From assembly GCF_025567385.1 (NCBI RefSeq), contig NZ_JAOQJU010000011.1, positions 34,890 to 98,889 on the forward strand: a stretch of 64,000 nt of DNA, in the 5' to 3' direction. Within the stretch, counting starts at the first letter, position 1. Every line of letters starts with the position of its first letter. Under the pieces are notes generated by a model. The model saw only the letters and a list, made by a program, of their open reading frames with translations, did not search any database and had not been told where the DNA came from. Positions 17,227-27,300 of this stretch are shown piece by piece. Both the position numbers and the translations under genes were made by a program. Origin of the DNA: Claveliimonas acetigenes (GTDB lineage Bacteria; Bacillota; Clostridia; Lachnospirales; Lachnospiraceae).

Positions 17227-17742
17227 TTACATTTTTTTCACTTCAGCGAAACTTAATTCCACTGGCGTTTCGCGGCCAAATAGCTCAACATTGATTGTAA
17301 GACTCTGCTTTTGCATATTCATTGTCTGGATAGTGCCGACAGTATCTGCCCATGCACCGGAAATCACCTGGATAGTATCTCCGATTTCATAATCCACAAC
17401 AATGTCCTCCTGTCTGATACCCAGTCCGGCCATTTCCGCATCCGTAAGCGGAACCGGCTTGGAGCCTGGTCCGACAAATCCTGTCACACCTCTTGTATTA
17501 CGCACCACATACCATGTGTCATCATTCATAAACATATGGATCAGCACATAACCGGGAAACATCTTCTTCTGTGTCGCCTTCTGAACGCCGTTTTTCAATT
17601 CCACGACATCCTGCATCGGAACACGCACTTCCAGAATCTGATCTTCCAGATGTCTGTTCTCAATTGTCTTATCAATGTTCGCTTTCACCTTGTTTTCATA
17701 CCCTGAATAGGTATGAACTACATACCATTTTGCCTCTGACAT
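17227..17742 (-). CDS. nusG: Transcription elongation factor NusG
   Basis: The 171-residue housekeeping NusG. The NGN domain starts KWYVVHTYSGYENKVKANI; the linker is followed by a C-terminal KOW domain (DTIQVISGAWADTVGTIQTM). It lies in the standard order secE-nusG-rplK. A specialised paralogue is encoded at the head of the polysaccharide locus (63379-63942). Confidence 0.96.
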   Translation of the reverse strand: MSEAKWYVVHTYSGYENKVKANIDKTIENRHLEDQILEVRVPMQDVVELKNGVQKATQKKMFPGYVLIHMFMNDDTWYVVRNTRGVTGFVGPGSKPVPLTDAEMAGLGIRQEDIVVDYEIGDTIQVISGAWADTVGTIQTMNMQKQSLTINVELFGRETPVELSFAEVKKM

Positions 17743-17773
17743 AAAATCACCTTTCTTGCATGCAGTTTATCAG

Positions 17774-17968
17774 TTATCTTACTAATAAATCTACACCGTA
17801 CTGCACCAGGAAATCAACGATTGCAATAATCACTCCTACTGCTACAGTCACAGAAACTACTGCCGTTGTCTGCTTTGCAAGTGTCACTTTATCTGGCCAA
17901 ATGACTTTCTTAAATTCTGCCTTCATTCCTTTGAACCAGCTTTTTTTCTGAGTCTTCTGATCACTCAT
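17774..17968 (-). CDS. secE: Preprotein translocase subunit SecE
   Basis: A 64-residue single-span membrane protein of the SecYEG channel. The cytoplasmic part contains the family segment WFKGMKAEFKKVIWPDK, followed by one hydrophobic helix (VVSVTVAVGVIIAIVDFLV). I chose the ATG at 17966-17968; a GTG three codons earlier abuts AAGGAG too closely. It lies between rpmG and nusG. Confidence 0.93.
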   Translation of the reverse strand: MSDQKTQKKSWFKGMKAEFKKVIWPDKVTLAKQTTAVVSVTVAVGVIIAIVDFLVQYGVDLLVR

Positions 17969-17992
17969 GAAATTCACACTCCTTCTTGACGA

Positions 17993-18142
17993 CTATTTCG
18001 TTTCTTTGTGCAATGTGTGTGATTTACAGAATCTACAGTACTTCTTGGTTTCCATGCGTTCCGGATGTTTTTTCTTATCCTTGGTCATGTTGTAGTTACG
18101 CTGCTTGCATTCTGTACATTCTAATGTAATTCTAGTACGCAC
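17993..18142 (-). CDS. rpmG: 50S ribosomal protein L33, zinc-binding form
   Basis: A 49-residue protein reading MRTRITLECTECKQRNYNMT at its start, too short for many ORF searches. Two CxxC pairs (CTEC and CRFC) make the zinc ribbon of the C+ form of L33. It begins at the GTG at 18140-18142 with AGGTGG upstream and ends 24 bases before the secE start. It is the first gene of the rpmG-secE-nusG-rplKA unit. Confidence 0.93.
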   Translation of the reverse strand: MRTRITLECTECKQRNYNMTKDKKKHPERMETKKYCRFCKSHTLHKETK

Positions 18143-18249
18143 AACTTCCACCTCGCTTCATATTTGTAATATTAACGTGTTACTCCCGACAGCTTGCAGG
18201 GCTGCCGGATTTTAGGCATAAAAAAAAGACCTACTTCCATCGCCACAAT

Positions 18250-18279
18250 ACTATATCATAATACCCACAATGAAGTCAA
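18250..18279 (-). promoter_or_regulatory. Promoter of rpmG-secE-nusG
   Basis: TTGACT and TATAGT are separated by 18 bases on the minus strand, right after the end of cpsD. A hairpin (CGGCAGCC-TGCAAG-CTGTCG region, 18189-18211) lies in the leader. No clear terminator separates cpsD from this promoter. Confidence 0.65.
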
Positions 18280-18294
18280 GCCTTTTCTCTTCTT

Positions 18295-19017
18295 CTATTC
18301 TTTCTCTTCCGGCTCGTACCGGTAATACTCTCCGTATCCTTTCTTACCATAACTGGCGCCGTAATATTTATTGTAATAGCCGCCCTGTTTTTTGCGGTCC
18401 ACCTTATTCAGGACAACTCCCATAACGGTACATCCTGCATTCTCCAGCTTCTCTTTTACATTCTGCGCCAAACGGTATTTCGTCTTCGCAGATTCTACCA
18501 CCATGATTGCACCGTCGCAATTCTTCGCAATAATCGCAGCATCAATTACCATACCAAGCGGCGGAGAATCAATAATAATGTATTCATAAACTTTACGCAG
18601 TGACTCTATCATACTGCGGAAACGCTTTGTAGACAACAGTTCCGTAGGATTCGGAACCAGTGGTCCGGCAAGCATTACATGCATCTTCGGCACATTTGTT
18701 TCTATCACAATATCCGCAAGAGAACACTGTCCGGACAGGAAATGGGACAATCCTTGTTCCACGCCCTGAATCTGAAGTCTGGAAACCATCACCGATTTGC
18801 GCATATCCGCATCAATCAGAAGTACCGGTTTATTCAACTCTGCGAACGTATATGCAAGCTCAATCGCACTCCGGGTCTTTCCTTCTCCCGGCACGCAGCT
18901 CGTCACAAGGATTACTCTTTTATCATCCCCACAAAATTGAACATTGGTACGCAATGTCTTCAACGCCTCTCTTGTTGCATATGCCATTTGTCGAATTTCA
19001 ATCTTTGCCTTTTTCAT
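18295..19017 (-). CDS. cpsD: CpsD/CapB-type tyrosine-protein kinase
   Basis: A 240-residue cytoplasmic bacterial tyrosine kinase that works with the CpsC membrane protein to regulate polysaccharide chain length and export. Motifs: Walker A in VPGEGKTRSA, Walker A-prime in VLLIDADMRK, Walker B in YIIIDSPPLG. The C-terminus has the expected tyrosine cluster (GGYYNKYYGASYGKKGYGEYY), the autophosphorylation tail. It overlaps cpsB by 20 bases. Its partner cpsC lies at 22.2-22.9 kb, three genes upstream, rather than adjacent. Confidence 0.94.
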   Translation of the reverse strand: MKKAKIEIRQMAYATREALKTLRTNVQFCGDDKRVILVTSCVPGEGKTRSAIELAYTFAELNKPVLLIDADMRKSVMVSRLQIQGVEQGLSHFLSGQCSLADIVIETNVPKMHVMLAGPLVPNPTELLSTKRFRSMIESLRKVYEYIIIDSPPLGMVIDAAIIAKNCDGAIMVVESAKTKYRLAQNVKEKLENAGCTVMGVVLNKVDRKKQGGYYNKYYGASYGKKGYGEYYRYEPEEKE

Positions 19018-19729
19018 AACCCTCTCCTGCTTTAATAATATTAAGCGGGTTTTTCACAAAAACCCTGTGGACATACTCCCGTCCATATCTGCGCTCCACA
19101 TATGCGGAGCACTTTCCCAAATTCGGCTTTCTTCTTTTTCCGTCATGTGCGTCCGACGCAATGAAATCCACCAAATCCTCATCCATAAGACCTTTTATAT
19201 ATTTCTTTGTCTTTCTGCCGCTGCCTCCCAGAACCGCCCCTGCATTCACCTGAATATAAGCTCCTAATTCTCTTAGTTCCTGCACAAGATCCGGCATCCT
19301 GCAGCAGTCATATCTTTCTATGTGCGCAACAATCGGATTATAGCCCCGCGCAACAAGCTCATATATATGATTTCGTATCGTCAGGAAGGTATCATCCGGA
19401 GCGAATTCTATCAAAACATAATCCGAACCCGCCATCAACGGATGTTTCCCAGCCTCAATATCTGCGGCCATCTCTGCATACCGGTAAAATTCACACCCCA
19501 GATACAGACGAATCCCTTTCGCTTCCGCCGCCTTCTTCATAAGCTGATAATACTTTTCTATTCGCTCCGCCGGAGCTTCAAACATATGCGGCCGGTAATG
19601 AGGAGTTGCAATTGCGACGCGCACACCCTCATCATACATGGCGGCGAGCACTTTTCCTGCCTCTTCCACCGTCTCCGGTCCATCATCTACTCTGGGAATC
19701 AGATGACAATGAATATCTACTAATTTCAT
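18998..19729 (-). CDS. cpsB: CpsB/CapC-type PHP phosphotyrosine phosphatase
   Basis: A 243-residue manganese-dependent phosphatase of the PHP family, which removes phosphate from CpsD. The metal-binding motifs are MKLVDIHCHLIPRVDDGP at the N-terminus, ATPHYRPH, a later IVAHIERY and SDAHDGKRR. I chose the ATG at 19727-19729 since the family starts at this point. A terminator-like hairpin stands just upstream, so expression relies on read-through or on an unseen start. Confidence 0.93.
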   Translation of the reverse strand: MKLVDIHCHLIPRVDDGPETVEEAGKVLAAMYDEGVRVAIATPHYRPHMFEAPAERIEKYYQLMKKAAEAKGIRLYLGCEFYRYAEMAADIEAGKHPLMAGSDYVLIEFAPDDTFLTIRNHIYELVARGYNPIVAHIERYDCCRMPDLVQELRELGAYIQVNAGAVLGGSGRKTKKYIKGLMDEDLVDFIASDAHDGKRRKPNLGKCSAYVERRYGREYVHRVFVKNPLNIIKAGEGYEKGKD

Positions 19730-19744
19730 AATGAGGTTTCCTTC

Positions 19745-19788
19745 CAAAAAAAACTCTTCTCACGGAGAAGTCTCCCAGAAGAGTTTTC
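19745..19788 (-). terminator. Terminator between the small secreted protein and cpsB
   Basis: AACTCTTCT and AGAAGAGTT pair around an inner GGGAGACTTCTCC stem, followed by eight T residues on the minus strand. The cpsB ribosome site starts immediately after, so it may act as an attenuator lowering cpsBD relative to upstream genes. Confidence 0.85.
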
Positions 19789-19805
19789 TTTCTAATCCAC
19801 TCAGA

Positions 19806-20426
19806 CTATCTTAATACAGATTTTTTCTTCAGTCCGCACAAAGCAACTACCGCAACGATTCCCATCAACGCAATCGCCGTTGATGAAGAAGCGCTTGTCT
19901 TCGGAGAAACAGTAGTCGTAGATAAAGTTGTCTTATCTACTACAAATGCCAGCAAAGATGCGCTGTTAATTGTAAATGTAACCGTTCCGTTTCCTACCGT
20001 CACTGCTAACTTCTCCCAGGCACTTCCGTTCCAGCAAAGTACATACACCTTGCTTCCCTCTGTAACGCCGGGCATATTAACCGTCATCGTTACCGGGAAC
20101 TCAACATCGCCCTCTGCCTTTGTATATTTGACATCCGTAACAATCATATTCGCATTCCAATCTGAACCCATAGCATTTTTCAGGCCGTCTTCTGTCCTGA
20201 TCTCAGCCGCCGGTGCCTGATATTCTTCCGGTATTGAAGAATCATCCGTATCTACCAGAGAAATCTTACTGGTAACATCCTGTCCGTTTGCATCCAGGGC
20301 ACGCGCAACACCGCGTACACGGAATACAGTGCTTCCGCTCGGGCTGTCTGCCGCGCATACGGACATTCCCAAACACATCACAACCGCCATTGTCAGCGCC
20401 ATTATTCTTGTTAATTTTGCTTTCAT
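19806..20426 (-). CDS. Small secreted protein with sortase-type SPKTS tail
   Basis: A 206-residue protein not assigned to a known family. The first 28 residues form a signal peptide (MKAKLTRIMALTMAVVMCLG, cleavage near VCAAD). The mature part is rich in beta-type segments, with a region resembling surface-domain modules (VYVLCWNGSAWEKLAVTVG). It ends with SPKTS, a hydrophobic helix (TAIALMGIVAVVALCGL) and KKK, the layout of a sortase substrate with a non-LPXTG motif. A class B sortase is encoded two genes upstream, which suggests cell-wall attachment. The start has GGGAGGAAATAAAA upstream. Confidence 0.75.
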   Translation of the reverse strand: MKAKLTRIMALTMAVVMCLGMSVCAADSPSGSTVFRVRGVARALDANGQDVTSKISLVDTDDSSIPEEYQAPAAEIRTEDGLKNAMGSDWNANMIVTDVKYTKAEGDVEFPVTMTVNMPGVTEGSKVYVLCWNGSAWEKLAVTVGNGTVTFTINSASLLAFVVDKTTLSTTTVSPKTSASSSTAIALMGIVAVVALCGLKKKSVLR

Positions 20427-20484
20427 TTTTATTTCCTCCCTACACATCATCATCACAAAATCATTTTTTGCTGTACTACTTTAT

Positions 20485-20513
20485 AATATAACACTTTTAT
20501 ACTTCTTTGTAAA
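20485..20513 (-). promoter_or_regulatory. Possible internal promoter before the secreted protein
   Basis: TTTACA and TATATT are 17 bases apart on the minus strand, overlapping the end of the LCP gene. This would allow separate expression of the secreted protein. Confidence 0.45.
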
Positions 20514-21459
20514 AGTATTTTACAAGAATTGTTTTCATTTCTTCCGCATTAACAACAAATTGCGCATACCCGTCCTTTTCTGTCACCTCTCCCGGAAGCT
20601 CCAGCATGTCCTCTGCATATTTATATTCCGCAAGATCTGCCAATTCATCCGCTGTCATGTTCGTAGTTACATAAGGTTCTATCTCCTGATACATAGATAC
20701 ATATTCCTCTTTTTCCAGAGAAAGATTCCTCATTTTCTGTATCAGCGCTCCCATAAATTGAGACTGTCGTTCCATTCGCTGATTATTGCTGTCCAGGCTC
20801 TGCACGTCTCTGCTCCGCACATATTTTTCCGCCATCCCACCATCCAGCGTAACTTCGGCGCCCGCATAAAACGCCGGGTCAATCTCCGTATAATCCTCCG
20901 GAACCGTAAGCGTCACGCCGCCGATAACATCCGTCGCAGCCGCAATCCCATCCAGCGACAACGCTATATAGGAATCCACTTCTATTCCTCCCAGCAGCTC
21001 GCTCACACGCTCACCCGTCAGACGGCAGCTCCGGTTCTTTCCGTCACCAAACGCATACTGGAGCGCGATCTGCCCTTCTGTCGTCATCAGCAGCTCATTA
21101 TTGGTATCGTAAATATCCAAATCTACTACCGTATCCCTGGAAATCTGTATGATCTTCCCTTCTTTGGTTTCACGGTTCATTACCAACAGATTCAGGCTAT
21201 CTGTCTGTCCCGCATCACCAGGCTGATTTCCAACCTCTGCCTGCGCTTCCTTATCTACACCCATAAAAAGCACCGTATAGATATCCGGATTCCTCTTATA
21301 CTTCTTGCCATTATACGTAAGATATTCTTCCTGATAATCCTTTTCTTCCGCCGGCTCCTTCTGACTTTCTTTTCCCTGATAGACCGTGTAGCCGACACCA
21401 CACAACAACGCCAGGCAAACCAGCCCCAATAAAACCAGAAGTATATTTTTACTTTTCAT
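20497..21459 (-). CDS. LytR-CpsA-Psr (LCP) family ligase
   Basis: A 320-residue membrane-anchored enzyme that transfers polysaccharide from undecaprenyl diphosphate to peptidoglycan. One N-terminal helix (ILLVLLGLVCLALLCGVGY) anchors it; the LCP domain starts with YTVLFMGVDKEA and includes TDSLNLLVMNRETKEGKIIQ, ISRDTVVD, and the arginines in MAEKYVRSRDV and NNQRMERQSQFM, which hold the pyrophosphate lipid. It overlaps the sortase gene by 11 bases and is read with it. It is probably the step that fixes this locus's polymer to the wall. Confidence 0.92.
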   Translation of the reverse strand: MKSKNILLVLLGLVCLALLCGVGYTVYQGKESQKEPAEEKDYQEEYLTYNGKKYKRNPDIYTVLFMGVDKEAQAEVGNQPGDAGQTDSLNLLVMNRETKEGKIIQISRDTVVDLDIYDTNNELLMTTEGQIALQYAFGDGKNRSCRLTGERVSELLGGIEVDSYIALSLDGIAAATDVIGGVTLTVPEDYTEIDPAFYAGAEVTLDGGMAEKYVRSRDVQSLDSNNQRMERQSQFMGALIQKMRNLSLEKEEYVSMYQEIEPYVTTNMTADELADLAEYKYAEDMLELPGEVTEKDGYAQFVVNAEEMKTILVKYFYKEV

Positions 21460-22213
21460 CCACTAACACTGCCCCTAACAAAAATCTGTGATGCGGTTCC
21501 GACTCCAGGCAGGTACTCAGTGTAATAATCCGATCCTCTGGCGTAACCTCCACACCTTCCGCAAATTGATTCCGCACATCCTCAGATGCATATAGGGAAT
21601 CCAGAAATGCCTGCCGTCCTGATTCCGCCGAGAAATCAAAGGAAACCGGAATCAGTCTATCATCATATACCACCGCTGCAAACACTTTATAGCTCCGTAT
21701 ATGGTCTCTTGTATAAACCGTTATATTCTGATGGCTCTTTAGGTAATCCATATCCATATAATTGTGGACATCGTGAAACATCGTCTCATTGCCATTTCCC
21801 ATTCTATGTCCATAAATCACTGTATTATAATCCGTAAAATCAGCCGCATTATACGTCTGTATAAAAATAGCCCCCGCCGGAGAATAATTTCCTTCCCAGG
21901 AATGCTCCAGATAGAATTCTTCATCCGTTCTGCTTTGGACGATTGGATAATCAATATGTGTATCTTCTATTCTTATCCATGCACACACTTCCGGATTCTG
22001 CGCCTGGAGCGAAGCAAAATCAATAGGAATTTCCACAGGCTCCGCCGCTTCCGGTGTCTCCTCATTACTTTCTATCTTATACTCTTCATACTCTTCTGCT
22101 GTCCCCATATTTTCCCGGGGCATCCAGATATAATACCAAATAAGATATGCACCGCAGAGCACAGCAATCAGCGAAAAAACACCCATCAATATCTTGCGTA
22201 TTCTATCACCCAA
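21449..22213 (-). CDS. Class B-type sortase
   Basis: A 254-residue membrane transpeptidase. An N-terminal helix (ILMGVFSLIAVLCGAYLIWYY) is followed by the sortase barrel with the catalytic histidine in VIYGHRMGN, the cysteine in ITLSTCLE and the arginine in PHHRFLLG. Sequence layout (INNxxxDYPIVQ-like IEDTHIDYPIVQ) is that of class B. The start appears to be a TTG at 22211-22213, directly after the cpsC stop, with a weak GAGG upstream; an ATG nine codons later is the alternative. Its likely substrate is the SPKTS protein two genes on. Confidence 0.92.
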   Translation of the reverse strand: MGDRIRKILMGVFSLIAVLCGAYLIWYYIWMPRENMGTAEEYEEYKIESNEETPEAAEPVEIPIDFASLQAQNPEVCAWIRIEDTHIDYPIVQSRTDEEFYLEHSWEGNYSPAGAIFIQTYNAADFTDYNTVIYGHRMGNGNETMFHDVHNYMDMDYLKSHQNITVYTRDHIRSYKVFAAVVYDDRLIPVSFDFSAESGRQAFLDSLYASEDVRNQFAEGVEVTPEDRIITLSTCLESEPHHRFLLGAVLVDEK

Positions 22214-22915
22214 CTATTTACGCCTCTTTTCCAGCGGCATCGCTGCAAGTGTATGTAAACCGAGATATTTTCGCACATCTTCTTCCGTCTGGATCGTGTC
22301 ATTCATCAGATACTGAACCAGAATAAGCAGACACGCCAGCGCTGCGCCTGCCAGACCGCCCATCAGCACATTCTTCTGAAAATTCGGGCTTGCAGGACTT
22401 GTGGGTTCTACCGCTCTCTCTGCAATATTAGGCTTATCCGTATTCATAATATCCGCAACCTGCTCCGTCATAACCTCAGCGTAGGCATTAGAAAGCTTTG
22501 CTGCCGTCGCAGGATCCGGATCGGTTACTGTAAGCTTCAGCATATGTGTCTCTGAAGGATTTTCCACGTTCATACGGGATACCAGCTCCGAGTAGGTCAA
22601 ATCCATCCCCGATGTTTCAATTACTTCGTTCACCACAGTTCGGCTCTTAGCAAGCATCTGAAAATCCGCCGTCAGCTGTGTGCCAAGCTGTAAATCAGTC
22701 ACAGACGTGATACTGGTCGTCTTGGACAAAACATAAATCGTAGATGTAGCAGAATACTGGGGCGTTATCAAAAGCTTGGTATAAAGCCCCGACACCAGCA
22801 CTCCAAGAACCAGACATCCGATAATCAGCCACCATTTACGCAGAAATAAATGAAACACTTCTATCAGATCTATCTGTGTTTCTTCTATTTTTCTCGTTCG
22901 TTCACTTTCATTCAT
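22214..22915 (-). CDS. cpsC: CpsC/Wzz-type chain-length and kinase-adaptor protein
   Basis: A 233-residue membrane protein with two helices (WWLIIGCLVLGVLVSGLY near residue 30 and VLMGGLAGAALACLLILVQ near 190) that bracket an extracellular domain. The proline-rich segment before helix 2 (VEPTSPASPNFQ) is typical of the Wzz/CpsC family. It controls polymer length and activates the CpsD kinase. The start has AGGAGAAG upstream. A promoter lies in front of it, so this half of the polysaccharide locus is transcribed separately from the biosynthesis genes beyond 42.8 kb. Confidence 0.92.
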   Translation of the reverse strand: MNESERTRKIEETQIDLIEVFHLFLRKWWLIIGCLVLGVLVSGLYTKLLITPQYSATSTIYVLSKTTSITSVTDLQLGTQLTADFQMLAKSRTVVNEVIETSGMDLTYSELVSRMNVENPSETHMLKLTVTDPDPATAAKLSNAYAEVMTEQVADIMNTDKPNIAERAVEPTSPASPNFQKNVLMGGLAGAALACLLILVQYLMNDTIQTEEDVRKYLGLHTLAAMPLEKRRK

Positions 22916-22962
22916 ATACTCTTCTCCTGTATAACTATCTTTTCATACATCTAACATCGTCC

Positions 22963-22991
22963 ATTCTAGCATGAAAAAAAACCCTTATCAA
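22963..22991 (-). promoter_or_regulatory. Promoter of cpsC operon
   Basis: TTGATA, a 17-base spacer and TAGAAT with a preceding TG (extended -10) on the minus strand. The 143-base gap after jetD also holds a CCGC/GCGG hairpin and the palindrome AATTGTACAATT. Confidence 0.72.
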
Positions 22992-23058
22992 CCACAAAAA
23001 GATTTTTTCCATTAATTGTACAATTTCCGCCTGAAAGCGGTCTGTTTTTGTATAAAAT

Positions 23059-24384
23059 TTACTCATGTCCGACACTGTGCCTTTTTAGTGAGAGACACAG
23101 TTTCTCAATCATCGCTTCCTGGTATGCCGCTTTCCTTTCTCTGCCGATTGCTTCTTTCATTTCCTGAAGCTCACTGATGCGGACACGTTCCAGCTTCTTC
23201 ACCCTTCCAGCATCCAGCCTTACTTCTGACAGATGTTTCTCATACCACGGCACGCAATAATTCCATAATTGCAGGCGTTCCTGATACCGTTCCTTCAGCC
23301 GCTGTGCAATCAAAAGCCCCTCCGGGTCAAAATCCCCGGCGTACCAAAACACCGTCTCCTCCGGGAATTTATCCATCAGGGCGAGAACCGCCAGCCTGAG
23401 CTGACCATTCCCACAAAGAAAAGTACCCTTAGGGAATTCACTAACCAGAACAGAAAACACCGTGGGATTTTCCACCACATAGACCATTCCGGCCTGCCCT
23501 TCTATCCTTTCAAGGTTCCCGATTGTCTGAAGCGTCAATTTCACCGGCTCCTGATTTTCCAAAAAGCCTTCCAATCCCATATGAACAGTCCCGTCCGCCC
23601 TGTACCCATGGATTCCATAGGCAAGCACGTCATTTGACACCCCGTCTTTCAAAATCCCCGCTTCATAATAAACACTGTATTGATACTCTGCCCGGGAAAC
23701 TTCCTTTGGCCTGCTCTTCCCAAAACGCTCTTTCAAATAAGCAGACAAAAGTTTCCCGCCCACACGGCCGTCATCAAAATAATGAGGATTGCCTGTAACC
23801 TTCGAGGCAAATACTGCCAGAAATTCCGGCTTCTTCCTCTCTGACTTCTCGGGCAGGCATGTATCTGCCTTCATCACATATCCCAGGACATCTGAAAGCT
23901 TCTCCGGGCTTTCCCGATACAGCTGCATAATCAGCAGATAGCCCTCCTTCCGCTCTCTCAACACGCTCTCCAGCCAATCCTTCCCCTCTCCCTCCGGGTA
24001 CCCGGAAAGCAGTTTGCCAAAGAAATCCTTCCTTTTTTCGCTTTGCTTCTGCCGTTCTTCTTTCTTTACTGTCAGCGGCTCTCCAAAATATGCTTCCAGA
24101 ATTTCTTCCCATGTTATCTCTGAAAACCTGCTGTCCTGCAGGCATTTTTCCATAGCTCCCGCAGAAATGGTGATACTCTTATTTTCAGCATAATCTTTCT
24201 GGAAAAAACCGCTCAGCTGATTCCTTTCCTCCCTGTCAAGGCCGGCAAGCACAATCGTGCCTCCCATATGCCCCAGGCTTCCGTATTTATCCCGCACCTT
24301 TCGAAACAACTTTTCATAAACAGGGCGGGCTTTAAAATATGCCACGCACTCTTCCAACACAGCGCTTTCATTCCTTTTATCCAT
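23059..24384 (-). CDS. jetD: Wadjet JetD, TOPRIM-type nuclease subunit
   Basis: The 441-residue nuclease subunit of a Wadjet plasmid-defence system (TIGR02679/DUF2399 type). Its C-terminal half contains the TOPRIM pattern: the glutamate in MVYVVENPTVFSVL and the acidic motif WYAGDFDPEGLLIAQRL, which in JetD relatives form the metal-binding cleavage centre. The N-terminal half (FFQKDYAENKSITISA) is the arm that contacts the SMC-like subunit. It overlaps jetC by 8 bases and is the last gene of the operon. Key residues appear intact. Confidence 0.9.
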   Translation of the reverse strand: MDKRNESAVLEECVAYFKARPVYEKLFRKVRDKYGSLGHMGGTIVLAGLDREERNQLSGFFQKDYAENKSITISAGAMEKCLQDSRFSEITWEEILEAYFGEPLTVKKEERQKQSEKRKDFFGKLLSGYPEGEGKDWLESVLRERKEGYLLIMQLYRESPEKLSDVLGYVMKADTCLPEKSERKKPEFLAVFASKVTGNPHYFDDGRVGGKLLSAYLKERFGKSRPKEVSRAEYQYSVYYEAGILKDGVSNDVLAYGIHGYRADGTVHMGLEGFLENQEPVKLTLQTIGNLERIEGQAGMVYVVENPTVFSVLVSEFPKGTFLCGNGQLRLAVLALMDKFPEETVFWYAGDFDPEGLLIAQRLKERYQERLQLWNYCVPWYEKHLSEVRLDAGRVKKLERVRISELQEMKEAIGRERKAAYQEAMIEKLCLSLKRHSVGHE

Positions 24385-27300
24385 GCTGCAAATCCTTCTC
24401 CGTTACCATGCTTTTTATTTTCCCATTCCATACATAACGGATGACCGTAACATACTTTATGTTCTCCGGGCGCAGCAATTGATGGATTGCCAATCCCGGC
24501 ACCGTATCATAATCTCCCCACAAGATCTGGGAATTAATCATGAAGTTAAAGTCAAATTCTACCATTAGCCGGAACATATCCCGGATATTCATCTCGTCTA
24601 CCCCTGCAAACGCTTCATCCAGTGAAATCAAGCGGGGCGCGTCTTTTCTGGCCCCCGCATATTTCGCTACAACTGCCGAAAAAAGCGGCACATACATAGC
24701 CATCGCCTTCTCACCGCCGCTGAAGGTAAAAAATACCCGGTCTGTCAATTCTTTCTTCTTCTCTCCGGTTTTCTGGCATTCCAACTGGAATTCAAACCAC
24801 TGGCGGTAATCCAGCACTTCCCGCATCACTGCATGGAACGACTGCACATTGCCCGAATCATTCGACGCTTTCCGCGCTTCCTCTATCTTAGAGCGGAAAT
24901 GTCTCGAAAGCTGCTCTGCTTCTTCCAGACGCATGATTTCCGTATCTTTCTGTAACAGTTCCACCAGTTCCCTGGTGTCCAGCTGCTCCTCCTTGTCTGC
25001 GCGCTTGTTCTTCCAACGAAGGCTTAAGGTAAGCCCGCTGGAAGTCTTCATGGACTCCATGAGGGTATTCATCTTTTCCACCCAGCGCTTGCTCGCCTGG
25101 ATTTTCCCCCTGATTTTTTTACTGATTGTATTCGCCAGAATATCTTCAAACAGCTCTCTATCCTTATCACTCAGCAATCTTTGCTGAATCTGCGCATCTT
25201 CACGCATCCCGGCAATCAATTCTTTAAACTTCACAGGCACGCCCCGGTATTTGGCGCCAATGTCAATCCGCCGCATCCCTGTATCAAAAACGCCTGTCTC
25301 ACTGTCCAGCTCTTCAAATAACGTATGCAGTGTAATCTGGTATTCCAGCAGATATCCGCGGTTCTGATGATACGCTCCCTGGAGATTCTCTAATATCTCG
25401 CTCTGCTTCTTACTTCCGAACCTTCCGGCAAGCATACTGCACAGCTTCTTCGCCAGGATCTCCGCGTCATCCTCCCCGAATCGACTCTCCACATAGCCCA
25501 GCCGGTATTCCAGCTCAAAGGCACGCTCCAACCGCTCTTTCGTCTCTCTTGCCTTCCCGGCAGCAATCTCCGTCTCTGTCCGCTTCTCCAGAAGCTGCCC
25601 CTCCATAGACTTAAGCTCCGACTTACGCGTAACAGAAGCCTCAATCTCTGAAGGAAGCTTTTCCAGCCGCCCCACACAATACTCCAGCCGTTCCCGGATT
25701 TTTTCATAATCTGTCAGCGCAAGCTGGGCAAGAACGGATGCCAGGCTCTTTTCGGCCTCTCTTTCCTTCTGCGCCGTCCGATTGAAATCATAACGGATAT
25801 CGTCCAGATCTTTATCAATTTCTTCCAGATAATTCTCCTGCACCCTGGAAAATGCAATCCCATTGGTATACTTGCCGTAAGTAATCTGAAGCCCTGTCAG
25901 CTCTTCTCTATAAGCAGCCAGCGATTCCATGGCTTTCCGGAACACATCCAGCCTCGGCGTAAGGTAACATTTCCGGCATGCCTCCTGCACCTTCAGCCGC
26001 ACTTCATCCAACGCCCGGCGCTCCGTCTCAACAAGTTCCTTCTGCCTTTTAACCTTGCGTTCTATATCCTCCAGCACAGACTGTTTTCTTTCCAGCTCTT
26101 TTGCCGCCGTCTTAAGATCCTGCTCTTTAGGAAATGCTTTCCACTCTGCCTCCAGGGCTTCCTTCCGCCTCCGGATTCCTGCCAGCTCTTCTTCTGCCTG
26201 CCGTATTTCCGCCTCCAGCTTCCGGCACATTTCTTCCAATTCCTGTATTTTCTGCTGCTGATACCTCTCTCTTGCCAAAGTGCCAATAAAACAAGGCTGA
26301 TAGGTGCCGGTGACGGTTCCTTCCACAATTCCCATACCATAATTTCCATTTTCATCAACCCAGGAACCTTCCGCACGCTCTTCTCCTTCACCGTTTTTCC
26401 ATCCAATGGCTGTAAGAATCCTGGAAACCTGCTGATAAAGAAAGATATCGCCCTCTTCATTATCCACGTCCAGACAATCCATGATATTGTTCCGCACATG
26501 GGAGACATCGCCGAAAATGTAACGGTCACATACGCCATCCCCCATAGACAGCGCCTGTTCCCTGTATTCTTCCGGAATAATCAGCGCATCCAGAATTCCC
26601 ATGTGAAGAAGCGCTTCTTCCAGATTGGCTTTCTGCGCTTCCGTCAGCCTCTTATCAAAATCAATCACCTTATAAAACTGCAGATAAGGGACTCCTTTTT
26701 CCTGCAGACGCCTGCGGTTTTCTTCCACCGCCTCACTTCTTTCCGGTTCCGGCTCTTTCTGGTTCTTCCATTGCTCCAGCTCTGCCAACGCCTCGCTGTA
26801 CTCCGCCTTCTTCCCGTTCAGTTCCTGTCCGGCTTCCATAAGCGCCGCAGAAATCTCCTGGGTTTTCTCTTCAAATTCTCCATTCGCCAGCTCCCGCACC
26901 GACCAATAGTCCGTCTCCGTATCATACTGTTCAATTGCCCTTGCCATTTTCTGCAGGGTTCCCGCCGACAAATGCAGCTCTTTATTTCCCTTTTCCCACC
27001 GGTAAATATTCTCAATCGTCTCCTGCTTCGTCTCATGCAGAAGATTTTCATACTGTAAGACCTCCCGCTGCGCACGGTTCTTCTCTTCCTGATAGCCATC
27101 CAGTTCCTGCAAAAACCTGCTGTATCTCTCCTGGCAGGCTTTTTCCTCCTCCAGCGCCATTTTGCCAGATTCTACCCTCTGCATATAGGTACGCAAAAGC
27201 TCTATATGAGAAGCAAAAGAATAGGCGCCGCCCTTCGCGTCCGTCAGTTCTTTCCGCATGAAGGAAAAATCATCAAATGGGATCTCACCCAGTTCTTCTT

